From Nyssa sinensis (lineage: Eukaryota > Streptophyta > Magnoliopsida > Cornales > Nyssaceae), in NCBI GenBank assembly GCA_008638375.1, contig CM018038.1:16080515-16144514 (forward strand): a DNA stretch of 64,000 bases, read 5' to 3'. Below, piece after piece: positions 24,325-36,585 of this stretch; position 1 is the first letter of the stretch, and the number at the start of each line of letters is the position of its first letter. The notes under the pieces were generated by a model. It searched no databases, was not told where the DNA came from, and saw nothing but the letters and a program-made list of their open reading frames with translations. A program made the translations under genes and the position numbers.

Positions 24325-25897
24325 GGATAGAAGACACAAAGTGGACCAATAATGGTGAGTCTGGAAAACTGAAAACAACACTATTCAGCTTCTGTAAAAA
24401 CAAGAATTGCCCTGAAATTGTGAAGCTTCAGTGCCCCAAAGCTCACAAACCACCTGCCCTACAAATGACACCCATTGTTTCCTGTAAGCCGTACCCATGC
24501 CCCCCCCGCTAAATGACACTCAAAAAGTCATTCATATCTGCGCAGTAGAAATGGTCCACAATGCATCAAATGAAAAAACTAGGAGCCTTTGTAAAAGTCA
24601 TACAGCACTGCAGTCGTCTGTATATAGCTTCCTGTCCCACGATTGGCATCTTTGAATGTAAATCATTCATTTGAATCGGAGTTTTCTCTACGACACTAGG
24701 TCACTACCGGCATCCTGCTAGGCTGATGGTGGTAGAGTAACAGCCGTCTTCATATCACATACTTCACTTTTTTCCCAAATGTTTGATATGGCTATCTCAT
24801 GATTTCAGCCATCCGATCATGATAGATGGACTTAGGGATAGTTTGGCGAGACGGGAGAGATGGTTTTTTTGTCAAATGAGATATTTGGAGTTGGGGCACG
24901 CAATTTTGCCCGTCCCCTCATCCAGATGTCAATGGTCTTAGCTAATCAACACTAGACATGACATATATACAAAAGTTATTTTTTTATTCTTTAAAAACTT
25001 ATTATATTATATACATAGAAACTCATGATTGATTAGAATTAGCACCATAGAATAATTTCTCTATAGTCAAACCCACATTGCACAAGCCATAAAAATAGTC
25101 ATCAAAAAGTACTAACTGGTTTAAAAAATGTGATACGAAAAGCTGCTTTGCACAGGTGCACTTTGATCGGAAGGATTCATCAAGTGGAAATCAACAAGGT
25201 GCATGCATCTCCGGATAAATCATTGAATTGTCTCGGTTATTCATAAGATGTCAAGTATATAAAAAGTTATTTTATTATTTTTTGTACATAGTCTCGGACC
25301 ATTCAATAATTTCTTGCATCTCCAACTTCTAGGCCGGTTTGTCTAGTGTGCAATGCAATAGGTAGACAATAATTCTAGTCCGTAGATGGAAACCAGGAGG
25401 ATTTGCCAGGTGGGAGCATCAGTGTAGGGACATGATAGGTGGGGGGGCCTCCAGGTCACTCTCTTTTAGGCTTTCGCATGTCTTTCGGCAGTGGGTAGGA
25501 ATCAAACATGAGTTGGGTTTGACACTAGTTTTCTTTGCCTAGAAGAGGTGTCCTCAAGTTCTCAACACTTGTTCTAGTAAGCATAAGCTTGTAGTGGCCA
25601 CAGCCTCCTTTCACTCACTATGGGTGTTTTTTTCTTTGTTTTGTTTACATTTACAATAAGGATAAGGGTCATTTGCCTCTCCTTTCATGAAAGAAGAAGT
25701 GGTGATCTTGAAAATACATACATAGGAAATGAGCACAAATACCTTTGCTAGTTTTAATGTATGTCTGGTTCAGCTTAATGTATTACAAAATGGATGTTTT
25801 TTAAGTTTAAAATGAGTGTTTTTTTTTTTTGTGTGGATAAATTAGGTATTTGATTGAGTTTATAAACTATACTTTTTAGCAAGAACCTTAAACAATT

Positions 25898-25945
<48 letters not shown>
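25898..25945. repeat. Compound CA/TA microsatellite
   Basis: A CA run of about 9 units passes directly into TA units. Confidence 0.95.
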
Positions 25946-25949
<4 letters not shown>

Positions 25950-27050
25950 TTTACTAAAACTTTTTCTATCTTCTTTGTGCGTCTATTTTTTACTTTTTGA
26001 TAATAAGTTTAAAATAAATATTTTAAATTGAGCTTTTGATTTTTTTTTTAAATTATACTTTTTACTATTCACTTAAACGAGACAGTAGTTATATATCTAA
26101 GCAAGAATGTCGAACAATTTACATATATATACATATTTTATATATTTGCTAAAACTTTCTCTCTAATCTGTGTGTCTACTTTTTACTTTTCGATGAATCA
26201 ATGGTGCATAATTAACCTTGCCACTTCCTTCCACCTATGGGGCGGTTTGATTTTTAGTTTATTAATTTGTTTTTTTGCACATATATAAAATGATGCTATT
26301 GGTGACTACTTAAGGAAAGTGATTAAAGAGATGCGTGACACGTGTCGCTTAACCAACGGACATAATAGAATAAAAGATTAGAATTCTTGTGCAATGACAG
26401 GTGACGTAAAATTATTCGATTCCACATAACAGTGATATATGTGCTAGAAAGTGATGGTTTTTCATGGATATATCCCATAACAGGAGCCATTGTGCGGAGA
26501 TTACCTTTAGAAAAGGTTACAATTTTTTATTTTTTATTTTTTTTATGATTTAATTTAAAGTAATTGTAAAGCAAAGCATCTATATATTGTGCATTTAATG
26601 GGGGTGATACATTACATGTTGATGGATGATATGCCTACAAAAACAAGAAAATGAAATTAATTTGATATCTATTTGGTTGATTTATTTAAAATTAAGTAAA
26701 TATTTTTAAAACCTTCTGAGTAGTTCGATTGATAGAATGTCTAGATATACTATACATGAAGGGTTGTAGGGTTTGTCGGTTGGATGTCAATTTGATAGCT
26801 GGATAGCCGTAACAAAAAAGAAAAAATAGAATTAATTATGAGAGGAGACAGAAAAAAAAAATGACAAGAGAGCGAGTCGTAGAAAACTTGTAACTACCAC
26901 TTAAAGGACAGGTCCCGCTCCCTTAAAGAGAGGGACTGGTCATGAACTTATTTCGAGTATTTATGATCCTGCCAACATGATTAATACAAATTATTTGTAA
27001 TACAAATATTTTAATAAATGGTCTATATAAATGTTGGGGCGGGGGGGGGG

Positions 27051-27173
27051 TCCTATATAGTATCAAACTAGAGATATAAATTTGAACAGTGGGATTTGGG
27101 AGTGGTCCTATATAGTATCAAACTAGAGATATATGGAAGGAAAGATGCACATAAATTTGAACAGTGGGATTTG
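27051..27173. repeat. Imperfect direct duplication
   Basis: TCCTATATAGTATCAAACTA followed by GAGATATA occurs at 27051 and 27106. AAATTTGAACAGTGGGATTT occurs at about 27078 and 27152. The second copy carries an extra 18-bp GGAAGGAAAGATGCACAT insert. A G run precedes copy 1. Confidence 0.85.
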
Positions 27174-29357
27174 GAATCAAGATAATACAAAGTACCCTGT
27201 TAAGATAGGAATGCAGTAAAACACTACTGCCCTTTTTTATGTATATTTTGGTAGGATAAAATTACCCAGGGGGGGACATAGATTTCAGAAGGCTACACTG
27301 TAATTTTGGAATGAGTGAGGTCTTTTTGCCACCTACCCCATTTATCCAAATTGAGACAGACATCTGGCCAGTGTCGTACGGACACACTGTTTCAACTGCT
27401 TAAAACTGTTCAAGCATGTCACATTTATTACAGAGGTTACATCATCATTTGTATGTCCATTTGCCTCTCTGTACTAGATGGTACTGAATTGGGTCCTGGA
27501 TTGTTAGTATTTGATTAAATGGTGCATCGCATTGAGTATTTTGAGCTGTAACGCAATGGTTGAAAGGATGTGTGTCAGAATTTTGGATATCACGTTTAAA
27601 TGTTTGGCATGTGTCTGAATTTTATTACCAGTTTGGGGGGGTGTATCGTGGATGGTTTTGACATACCATATTAAGATTGTTTAAGTTTTAATTTTAATTT
27701 TTTTAATTTTATTGTAGTAGAATTAGGATAAAAATATGAGTTATAATCTTTTAATTAAAATAGTAATATTCTAATTTTATAAATATGATGTAATAAATTT
27801 TTATTATAAAATTTTTTATAATTTTTTTTTCTAATAATGATGGGTCTCAATGTTATTGATTTTTAAGAAATTTTTGGTCAATTCTCTTTCTTATGTTTTC
27901 GTGCCGTGTTAGGTTTGTTTCTCAATTTTGCTTTGATTAAACGGCAACAAGTATCAACAGTGACGGATGTAAAGGGGGCAAGTGGGAGTCATGGTCTTTC
28001 AAAAATTTTGATATTATATTTTTTTTTATTATTAATTTTGTTAAAATATTTTAATAAAATAAGACTTGACCCTTTTAATTTTTTTTATATATTTACATGA
28101 ATCTTCATAAATTTTAATATTTTTAATTTAACTTTTTGTAATTAAAATTTTTGAACCCTTCACTAAAAAATTATCAACTTCAAAATTACAGAATACATGT
28201 AAAAAGAATTTGTGAAAAAATTGTTAATTGTATAATATACCAAAACTAATAAATAATATTTCTATGGTAGCCTAATGGCACACCTCGATTTACGGGTCAG
28301 TGTCTTTTCATTTGAAAACATTTCATTTCATTCAGAAATGGTTCATCACATGGTTTAGGCAGAGTTGAAAGAGCATTATTATGCTAGTATTCCTTTCTAG
28401 GCAGTAAATGTTCTTACCTTAAATGGAAAGGAACAAGAAAAAGGGTCGGCGGATCAATTCTCTCACGCCTCTTAAAGTTGAAACAACCGACAACTTAAGC
28501 GCTTCTCCCGTGCAGATCTCAAAAAGTCATTAAAAATAATTGCATGTTTCGACAAAACATCTTAAATGGTCTCAAATTTCGACTTTATTAGTTTTTTTAA
28601 AATAATGACTTAAATTGCTTTCATTTAACAACTGAAACATTTTAAATGTATTGTCTTATAAAATAATTAAAAAGGATAATTAAAAAATTATTATTATTTT
28701 ATTTGAAAAATAACATTTTAGTACGAGTAAAACTATTTTTATTATGATATTTTATCAAATTTCTGTACGTAGTAATATAGTTATTCAAGTACTAATTAAT
28801 GTAATCTTTCAGGATGTCTTTATGCTACTCAATAAAGTTTTTTAGTGCTACTTAATAAAGCATTTTAATACTAAATTATGCAATTATGTCGTATTAGGTT
28901 GCATTCACTAATACTCACACATATTAAAAAATTGTATTAAATAATATCCGAATAATCACGTCAATAGATAAAATGAATTGGTAAAATTTTAAATAAGGAT
29001 AACATTTTTGTTTTATTATTAGAATTGTAATATCAAAATATAATATTTTAATACTATAATATTATTTAAAATTTAGTTTTAAGATACCCAGATAATTTTT
29101 AGTATCAGAGATGCTTTAACCTTTTTTCCCCCTCTCTTTCTCTCTCCTCTCAATGCCAGGTTAGAGAACTAAAACAAGATGTATTTCTATTCTAGTCTAC
29201 AATTATATTATTAGAAAAGAGAAATTAAGAAAGAAGCAAGACCCAAAAAAAAAAGATTCTCTCTCCTCTACATTAGAAATAAAGGTGAAATTCTAATGAA
29301 ACAATTTTCACATCAACCCTTCAAGAGTGGACCAAAAAAATGGGAGAAGTACTCTAA

Positions 29358-30951
29358 TTAATGCACAGTGCTTGTAGATATGAGAGGGTCTGTTTCAACT
29401 GAAGTTGACTTCATCAACTCATCACTAGTGAACAAAATCTCTTCAAGATTAGCCATTTTCTTAGCCTTAAACTCTGGTTCTGATGTTGATGATACTGGTA
29501 ATAAAGTTGCAGAAGTAGATGAAGATGACGATGAAGATGAAGATGAAGAACATTGTGTCAGCTCTCTTGCTCTCTCTACTTGAACCATCCAATCTGTTTT
29601 GCACAGCACATAAAGCATGAGGATGGCACAAGAGGCCTGAGCTGCAAGCAACCCTAGCCAAAGTCCTGCAAACTCCATTTCTGCAAAAAAACCCATGAAG
29701 ATGGCCACTGGCATACCCACAAAGTAAAATGACCCTAAATTGATATTTGCTCCGATTGTCGGCCTCGCACTGCCTCTCAACACCCCGCAACCGGTGGTTT
29801 GCGGGCAATTTCCGAGCTCGCAGAGGCCGGCAATCGGTAATGCTATTGCAGTGAGCTCAAGAATTTCTTCATCGTTTGTGAAAAATCGACCCCACTGGTG
29901 CCTCATTAAGGTGGTAAACAACATGGCGGCGAGGCCTAAACCTAAGGCGCAGGTGAGGGAAACGATCATTGAAATGCGGGCTTTTGCCGGCCGGTTTGCG
30001 CCGAGCTCGTTGCCGACTCTTGCGGAGACTCCGAGGCTTAGAGATGATGGGAAGACGTAGACTAGAGAAGTGGTTTGGATGAGAATTCCCATTGAAGCAA
30101 TGGTGGCTTTTGGATTGACGAGAACTCCACATAGCATTATCATGAACTCATACCACCACCATTCTAGACAGACTGAGACGCAAGTTGGGACGGCGAGCGC
30201 GAGCAATGACGACCATCCCCGGAGGCAGTCCATGCTCGGAGCAACCCAAGAATCCTTATACACGCCGGAAAAATACATGAATGAAGATAGCAGAAGGAAG
30301 AGGTTGAGGTTTGTCCACACCATGGCTATGGCCACCCCTGCAATACCCAGCTTGAAATACACTACCAGGAGGAAATTGAGCGGTACGTGGAGGAGAACTG
30401 AGATTGCTGAACAGTATGTTACTGGTAATGTGATGCTTTGAGTCCTCAGATAGATACGAAGTGGGTGTAGTAGTGAGAGAAAGAAGAGGTCTGGAATGGC
30501 GAAAACAATGAAAGTATGCGCCATGGATGAGATTTCTTCGTCTTGGCCGCACCACAAGAGGACTCTCCTCATGTAAAGCCACATGAGAGAGATGGGTGTG
30601 GAGGTGGAGAGTAGAAGAAGCACTGTTCTTTGTAAAGTTAGGCCAAGAAGTTTCCATTGTTTTGCGCCGTAAGCCTGTCCACAAATGGGTTCCATCCCCA
30701 TGGCCAGACCGGAAATGACAGAGTATCCGGTGATGTTCGCAAAACCGATAGCAAGAGAGCCGCCGGCCAGCTCAAGCTCGCCGAGATATCCAAGAAAAAG
30801 CATGGAGATCATAGCTCTTGAATATAGTAGTAGACCAGTGATAGTTGTTGGGCCTGAGATCTTCCCTATGGCTTTGATTTCTTCCAGGGCCTGAATGCAG
30901 GAACCAAAAAAAGAACATGCAAGAAATGAGTGTTGTTAAAGATAACATACA

Positions 30952-30991
<40 letters not shown>

Positions 30992-31152
30992 ATATAGATA
31001 TATTGTTTTACCTCATAAAGAGATGGCCATCTATGGAGTTCATCATCATGATCATCAACAACGTGAAGATCCATGGTTTTGTTAGGGTTTATGAAGTGGG
31101 TTTTCTTGGTAGAAACAAATGAGGATGGAGAAGATGGCTTTGGGTTACACAT
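29358..31152 (-). CDS. DTX48: MATE family transporter, DTX48/BCD1/ZRZ-like
   Basis: Two exons: 31152-31012 (47 codons, start ATG at 31152) and 30890-29358, joined across a 121-bp GT-AG intron in phase 0, giving 557 residues. MATE proteins are membrane antiporters with 12 helices; the DTX48/BCD1/ZRZ clade in Arabidopsis affects leaf initiation, branching and iron homeostasis. Seen here: the N-terminal MCNPKPSS and RWPS text of that clade, then SGPTTITGLLLYSRAMISM, MGMEPICGQAYGAKQ and LLWCGQDEEISS in the first half; CLEWWWYEFMIMLCG, LSLGVSARVGNELGA and LCELGNCPQTTGCGVLRG in the second; and a cytoplasmic tail with an 11-residue Ser run from a TCT/TCA microsatellite. Length and motifs are normal for the family and no defect is seen. 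Clade assignment is from remembered similarity, so the exact orthologue is inferred. Confidence 0.93.
30954..30989. repeat. TA microsatellite in the MATE intron
   Basis: A TA run fills about a third of the 121-bp intron (30891-31011). In an intron near minimal length, variation in this run could influence splicing; that is inference. Confidence 0.9.
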
Positions 31153-32503
31153 GGTTATAGCTATCTTGTGTTAAAGAAACAAAGAAATGTTAAAAAAGAA
31201 GGCTGAAGAGGGACAAAAACAAAAATGGACTGTGTTTGTGCTTTCTGTGGTTGGTTTGTTTTAGGGGGCCTTGAATGGGAGAGAGGGATATATACATGAA
31301 AGGATTGGGCCCTCCTCTTGGCTTCCAACGAACGTGTCAACATATCGAAAGTCAGAATGCTATCAAAAAGCGGCTGGCTCTCTCTCCATGAACGCTTCAA
31401 GTTTTGGTGGGGGCCGACCATCTTTTTAACCCCCCCCCCCCCCCCCCCTCTCTGTATGTATGTATGTTTGTATGTGTATATATATATATATATATATACA
31501 CACACATATACTTATAGTTCTCTTTGTTTAAACATCTGCCACTGTTGAAGGACTTGTTTTTGTGGAGTAGCTAAAAAATAGGGCAAGGCCTTGGTGTGAA
31601 GGACAAGAAGCACTGATCTTATCTCATGTAGTGATAAGATGGTGAAGTCCAACGCAAATGGTTAGTTGGTATATTTGTTTTTATCCGCCCTAGGCAGCCT
31701 TATTGCTGGAAACTTGGTTTTTAAGTTATGCATATTGAAAGAGATAAATTGACTTATTTGAGATGGAAAGATTTTTTTTTTTATACACACGATTCTAGTT
31801 AAGTCATTTATTGAAGATGAAACAAACAGTAGGGTTCAAATGTTTGAAAGGAAAGGAAAGTCGGTATAAAAAAAAAAAAGTATCCTTTTGCATGTTGCTA
31901 ATGGTAAGTTTGCTTTAACTTAATAGACATTTTCGCTTAAGTTTTGTATAATATTTTAAACCATCTCTTTTAAGATTTTGTTTATAGGGGAAAAAAAGGA
32001 ATAATAAAAAAATGATATTTAGATTGGCAAGTGGAATGGGATTGACAAGGCAAATCAATTCCCCTTCTAGTTGTGAATTGATGGGGGGTGGGAGGCATAT
32101 TAGCATATATTGACATCGCAGAGAGAATTGTGGGCACGGGAATGTTGGCATGTTCTAAGGCAACCATGCATGTCCCAATTCCTTTAAGCCACGTGAATGT
32201 GATAAACCCAGTCCCAGCAGCCAAACACCATTTAGGCTACTTGCCCAATTTGAGATGTGACAAAGTTCATGTAAAATCTGTTCAGGCCCCATCTGTTTTG
32301 GCTCTCTTTTTTCACTTTTTTTGTGGGCAGAACCAGGGAAGGTTGAGTGAGCCCAAATTCAGTAAGAAAAAAAAAATAGATAGAACAATGATTCAATGCC
32401 TAAATTTTTGATACCCAACACTCAAATGAGATAAGGCCAATCATTATAGATCCCATTAATAGGTCCCACCCCATGTAAATGTTAAGCATTCAAATATTAC
32501 TAA
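31153..32503. other. MATE upstream region, no gene
   Basis: Minus-strand promoter and 5' UTR DNA of the MATE gene. It contains a C run at about 31431-31449, a TA run at about 31478-31497 flanked by GT and CA steps, and otherwise unassigned sequence. No promoter element can be fixed with confidence. The frame at 32088-32411 looks incidental. Confidence 0.5.
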
Positions 32504-32913
32504 AAAAATATTGTAATGCACACACGAGTGAAATTTATTTGTGAGTCTCATAGGTGATAGGTCTGACCCGTGCGAGTAGGCGAGCACCGAGAGATAGGCA
32601 TTGAAACATTACTCCCTCTCCTAATCACCGTCTCTCATTAGAAAAATGTTTTAATGCACACGAGTGAAATTTATTTGTGAGTCTCATAGGTGATAGGTCT
32701 GACCCATGCGAGAAGGCGAGCACCGAGAGATAGGCATTGAAACATTACTCCCTCTCCTAATCACCGTCTCTCATAAGAAAAATGTTTTAATGCACACGAG
32801 TAAAATTTATTTGTTAGCCTCATAGGTGATGAATCCGACCCATGTGAGTAGGTGAGCACCGAAAGATGGGCCATTGAAACATTGCTTCCTCTCATAATCA
32901 CCTTTGTCTCACT
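32504..32913. repeat. Three tandem copies of a 136-bp unit
   Basis: Units 32504-32641, 32642-32777 and 32778-32913 each contain AATGCACACGAGT, TCATAGGTGAT, GCGAGCACCGAGAG and TTGAAACATTACTCCCTCT. The first two are nearly identical; the third is more diverged. Confidence 0.92.
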
Positions 32914-33889
32914 TCTCTAACTGAACAGAGAAGTGGGACATCTCTTTGGGTATTCGCACATCATGGTAAGAATAAAAAGAATAAAGACGAATCTCCCCCC
33001 CGCCTTCTAGCCCACCCTTGTTATATCATTATTGTCATGGTAAATACACTCAAGAGAGATTATAAATTATCATTTTTTCTGAAGAAGTGGAAAATTGATG
33101 CCTAAGAAGATTTGTGCTCCATTAACAGATTTGTTAAGAGAACCTAAAATCCCATCAAAACTAGTCTAATCAATTTTACATGGTTTTTGGTGGGCCTATA
33201 TGATGTGGGCTTTGTTAGGACCTCTCTTTCAAGATGTGCCTCAATCACCAATGCACCCAAGTCCCACGCAATGGGCTACTACTGATTTTCTCGCAATACA
33301 GTGATACATGTGCTCCATTCTACCATCGGTTCTCTCTCCAAACGGGGGTCATATTTTCTACAATGGGTCCCAACAATTGGCTTTAAATCATTGTATTAAA
33401 AGTTATTTGTTTTTTGAAAAAAATAAATTATTATCGTAACCTTTCGTATAATATCTAACAATTATCAAAATCCTCGTAATTTATGATACCACATTAACCA
33501 TTATACAAACTCTTGTAATTTATGATATTACATTAACCTCCTTCCCTGTTATTGAAATTGTCCGGAGACAAAAGTTAGCGAAAAATATAAATTTACTATT
33601 TTACCCTAATAAATTATTACCCTGACCTCCCCTAAAATATATGATAATTACATAAATCTCTCATATAATATTTAAGAAGATAGGAGGAAGTTAGTATAAT
33701 ATATAAAAGTATTTTAATCATATAAAAAAATTGATCAAAACCCTAAACACCATTTTTGTACAGAGAGTGAATCTGTATATTACAATGAAAGAGCTCATTA
33801 TAATGTTAGAGAAGTTCGTATAATTGTCAAATAAGTCGAAAGAGGTTGATATAAAAGAGATGCGAAACTAACAGATGGGGGTTTTTTAG
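32914..33889. other. Non-coding DNA with MULE-like end text
   Basis: No gene. Between about 33430 and 33700 there are duplicated CTCGTAATTTATGATA.CA and TTACATTAACCTCC phrases, TTTACCCTAATAAATTATTA and CCTGACCTCCCCTA, typical of eroded MULE-type terminal repeats. No clear partner or target duplication was found. Confidence 0.4.
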
Positions 33890-34214
33890 TAGGGCTATAA
33901 AATAAGTCAAGCTATTCAAGCTTGGCTCATGATCAATTCAGTTAAAAGCTCGTTCGAGATCGACTTGTAAGATGAACAAACCTAACTTAAACATATTTTG
34001 AAACTCGTCAATTTATTGACCTCAGTTTGGATTCGACTGGTTAAGTCAAAAATAGTCTAATATTATATAAAAAATCAAGTTACTCGAACTCAACTCACGA
34101 TCAACTCAAAAAATTAACAAACCAAACTTGATTACAATTTAAAACTCGTTTATTTTAACAAACCGAGCTCAAACAACTCACTGCCCGATTCAACTCGACT
34201 CATTTACCTCCTTA
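33890..34214 (-). mobile_element. hAT-like MITE, copy B (inverted)
   Basis: Reverse-orientation relative of the element at 24012-24324. It starts TAGGGCTATAAAATAAG, ends in the complement TAAGGAGGTAAATGAGTC, and has shared internal text such as AAACTCGT, AACAAACC and AGCTCGTTCGA. Target duplications are not convincing. The two copies flank the MATE gene in opposite orientation. Confidence 0.6.
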
Positions 34215-34228
34215 ATTTTAGGGAGGAT

Positions 34229-34527
34229 TGCAATATTAGAAGTATATTAGGGTTACCTCTATTTTATTGTGATACTAGGGTTAGGGTTAGCCGCCACATA
34301 TATATTATTGTGTAATGCTAGTGGGATTAGGGCTCTATAGTTTATTTCCTTTATTTATATTCTCCATGTACAACCTCATAACACTCCTATATAAGAAGCT
34401 CTCTTATTTAGTTTCTGCAATGAATTTCAGTCTAATACAATGTAATCTTTGAATTTTCCCTTCTCTCTCTCTTCTCTCTTTCTTTTCTGTTTTTTGTCTC
34501 TTTTATGTTATTCCACCAAATTTAACA
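34229..34527 (+). repeat. 5' LTR
   Basis: Contains TATATAAG (a TATA box at about 34389) and ends TTTAACA just before the primer-binding site. The first bases, TGCAATATTAGAAG, differ slightly from the 3' LTR start, TGTAAGAAG. Confidence 0.8.
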
Positions 34528-34539
34528 TGGTATCAGAGC
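34528..34539 (+). other. Primer-binding site, initiator tRNA-Met type
   Basis: TGGTATCAGAGC directly follows the 5' LTR, as in plant copia elements. Confidence 0.9.
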
Positions 34540-36291
34540 CTCCTTCCCTCTGATTTTCTTCTACTTTTTCTGCTTCCTGCCGCAACTGCCCAGCCGCCGC
34601 TCTTTTCCTGTTCAGCCGCTTCTGCTTCCAAGCCGCAGCCCTTTTTTTCTCGTTTCTGATTTTTTTCTTCCTTTTCTTTTCTTACTCTTTCCTTGGCCGC
34701 TTGCTTTTTCTTTTCTTTTCCTGCTTTCTTCCCTCAGCGCCGCTTCTTTCTATTTTGTCCTTTTCTATTGCACGGCTCAGGCTTCCCAAGCAAAGCAGCC
34801 CCCAGCAGCGCCGCTCTTCCTTTCTTTCTCCTTGATCCTGGCGCCCTTTTTGCTGCGCCGCAGTGCTTTGCCTTGCGCTGTTCCTCTTTGCTTCTCTGCT
34901 TCGTGCGCCGCTCAAGCAAAACAGTCCCACAGCCATTGATTGTACTTGGATTGTTTGGGAAGAAACCCCTTACAGTAAGGCTAAAGGGGATTACAAATGA
35001 TTCCAAAGATCCCTCTGTTGACACTTTCCGATCAACTACCTCTACCATCCACTCAAGCCTATTGTCAGCATGTCGTTGTTCATTGCTCCCTCTGTCGTCG
35101 TTCGCTCTCTCTGTCGTCATTCGATCACTGCTATGAATGGGTTTCCATGCCCTAACATTTTGTGAAACAGAGGTCTTACAGCCAGCTTCCATGCCAGCCG
35201 TCTGAGCCGAACCAATACATTTTTCAGCAAATACTCGTCACAATTTGCAGTGCGCCTTCCAAGTTGCAGCCCCCCTTCTCTTTCTGCTTCTGCCTTCAGC
35301 CATTTCACGTCTGTTCCTTTCCAGCACCGCACTTTGCTTCTTTCTTTCCTTGCTCTCTGCTTTTGCACCGCAATTTCTTTTTCTTTCTTCTTTTTATTTC
35401 TTTTGCCGCTGCTCTACTTTTCCAAGCCGTTTCTTTTCCTGCTGCATCTGCTCTGCTCTTTTCTTTTTTTTCTTTTTCCTGGTCAGCCGCTGCTCCCAGC
35501 CTTTCCCTGTTTTTTCTTTTGTTCAGCCGCAACGCCTTCTCTCTATTCCTCTAATTCCCAAGCCGCAACCCCTTTTCTCTCTCTGTTCTGCAGCACGTCT
35601 TTTTTCATCTTGATCAGTAACCATCCTTAGTCGCAAGACCCATCGCTGCCGTCGTCTTCTTGTGCGCAGCACTGCTGAAAAAGGGTTCTAATACCCTTAT
35701 TCGTATCAGGGAAGCGCACAGTCGAAATCCTTTCGTCACCACCCACCGTCCCAAGCTGTTTCAATTCAGTCATCATCGTAGTCTGTTCCATCGTCTTTCA
35801 GCCGTAGCTCTGGTTCCGCCTCAGCAAGCCATGGTTCCGTCTCAGTCACAGTCACTGCCGCAGCCTTCTCTTCCTACCGCTGCTCCTGCTTCAGCTCTCC
35901 AAGCCGACTACTCCTCTGAGCCGCCAATTGCTTCTACATCTTTTTCTCTCTTCCTTCTACGCCGCTTTCGTTCTCTGTTCCTCCGCCACCCCAACCCCAT
36001 TCACTCACTGTTGCACCACCGAAATCTCTGTCAGCCTTGTACCTCCGCCACATTTGTCAATCATCGGTGCACAGTCTCTATTCATCAACATTCGATCAAC
36101 CATCCGGTTCAGTCCTGACCCTGTCGCTACTCTTCACCATCACAACTCCTCGGCTATGCACATCGTCATTTGTGCTTCTATGTGCCGCCTTCAGTTCCAG
36201 CTCCGCACGACCACCAAGTTAACCAGTTCACGTTCAGATTTTGTTTGCAAACTCAAGTTGGTCTACCTCCCACCTTGAGTTTGAGAGGGGG

Positions 36292-36585
36292 TGTAAGAAG
36301 TATATTAGGGTTACCTATATTTTATTGTAATACTAGGTTTAGGATTAGCTACTACATATATATTATTGTATAATGCTAATGGGATTAGGACTCTATAATT
36401 TATTTTCTTTATTTATACTTTTCATGTACAACCTCATAACCCTCCTATATAAGGAACTCTCTTGTTTAATTTTTGCAATGAATTTCAGTTTAATACAATG
36501 TAGTTTTTGAATTTTTCCCTCTCTCTCTTCTCTCTTTCTTTTCTGTTTCTTGTCTCTTTTATGTTATTCCACCAAATCTGTGTCA
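36292..36585 (+). repeat. 3' LTR
   Basis: Direct repeat of 34229-34527 with scattered substitutions. It follows GAGAGGGGG and contains TATATAAGG at about 36448. The end near 36580-36585 has diverged from the 5' copy. Confidence 0.8.

Larger units (their letters stand above)
24333..29357. other. 5 kb non-coding region downstream of the MATE gene
   Basis: No gene is supported. Contents: a CA/TA microsatellite at 25898-25945; a direct duplication at 27051-27173; G- and T-rich runs; and long A/T stretches from 27660 to 29110. Small frames at 27315-27518 and 27906-28100 have no recognisable features. Confidence 0.5.
34229..36585 (+). mobile_element. Non-autonomous copia-like LTR retrotransposon
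   Basis: Two direct LTRs of about 295 bp, 34229-34527 and 36292-36585, share GAAGTATATTAGGGTTACC through TATGTTATTCCACCAAAT. TGGTATCAGAGC at 34528-34539 is a perfect initiator-tRNA-Met primer-binding site. A polypurine tract (GAGAGGGGG) lies at 36283-36291. The 1.75-kb interior has no protease, integrase, reverse transcriptase or RNase H. It is a pyrimidine-rich leader full of CAGCCGC and TTCTTTT, then about 500 bp of Ser/Pro-rich coding-like text that could be the start of a gag. It would depend on enzymes from another copia. The exact outer ends and target duplication are uncertain. Confidence 0.85.

Noticed and set aside
26710..26800. tRNA-like phrase (AGTAGTTCGATTGATAGAAT then GGGTTGTAGGGTT)
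   Set aside because: It could be a SINE head, but boxes A and B are poor and no tail or duplication was seen. It does not fold into a credible tRNA gene by eye.
29368..30894. Plus- and minus-strand frames overlapping the MATE exon
   Set aside because: Shadows of the well-supported MATE reading frame.
34693..35630. Several long overlapping Ser/Phe/Leu-rich frames on both strands
   Set aside because: They arise from the pyrimidine-rich, stop-poor leader of the non-autonomous LTR element. Multiple frames are open at once and none has a domain.
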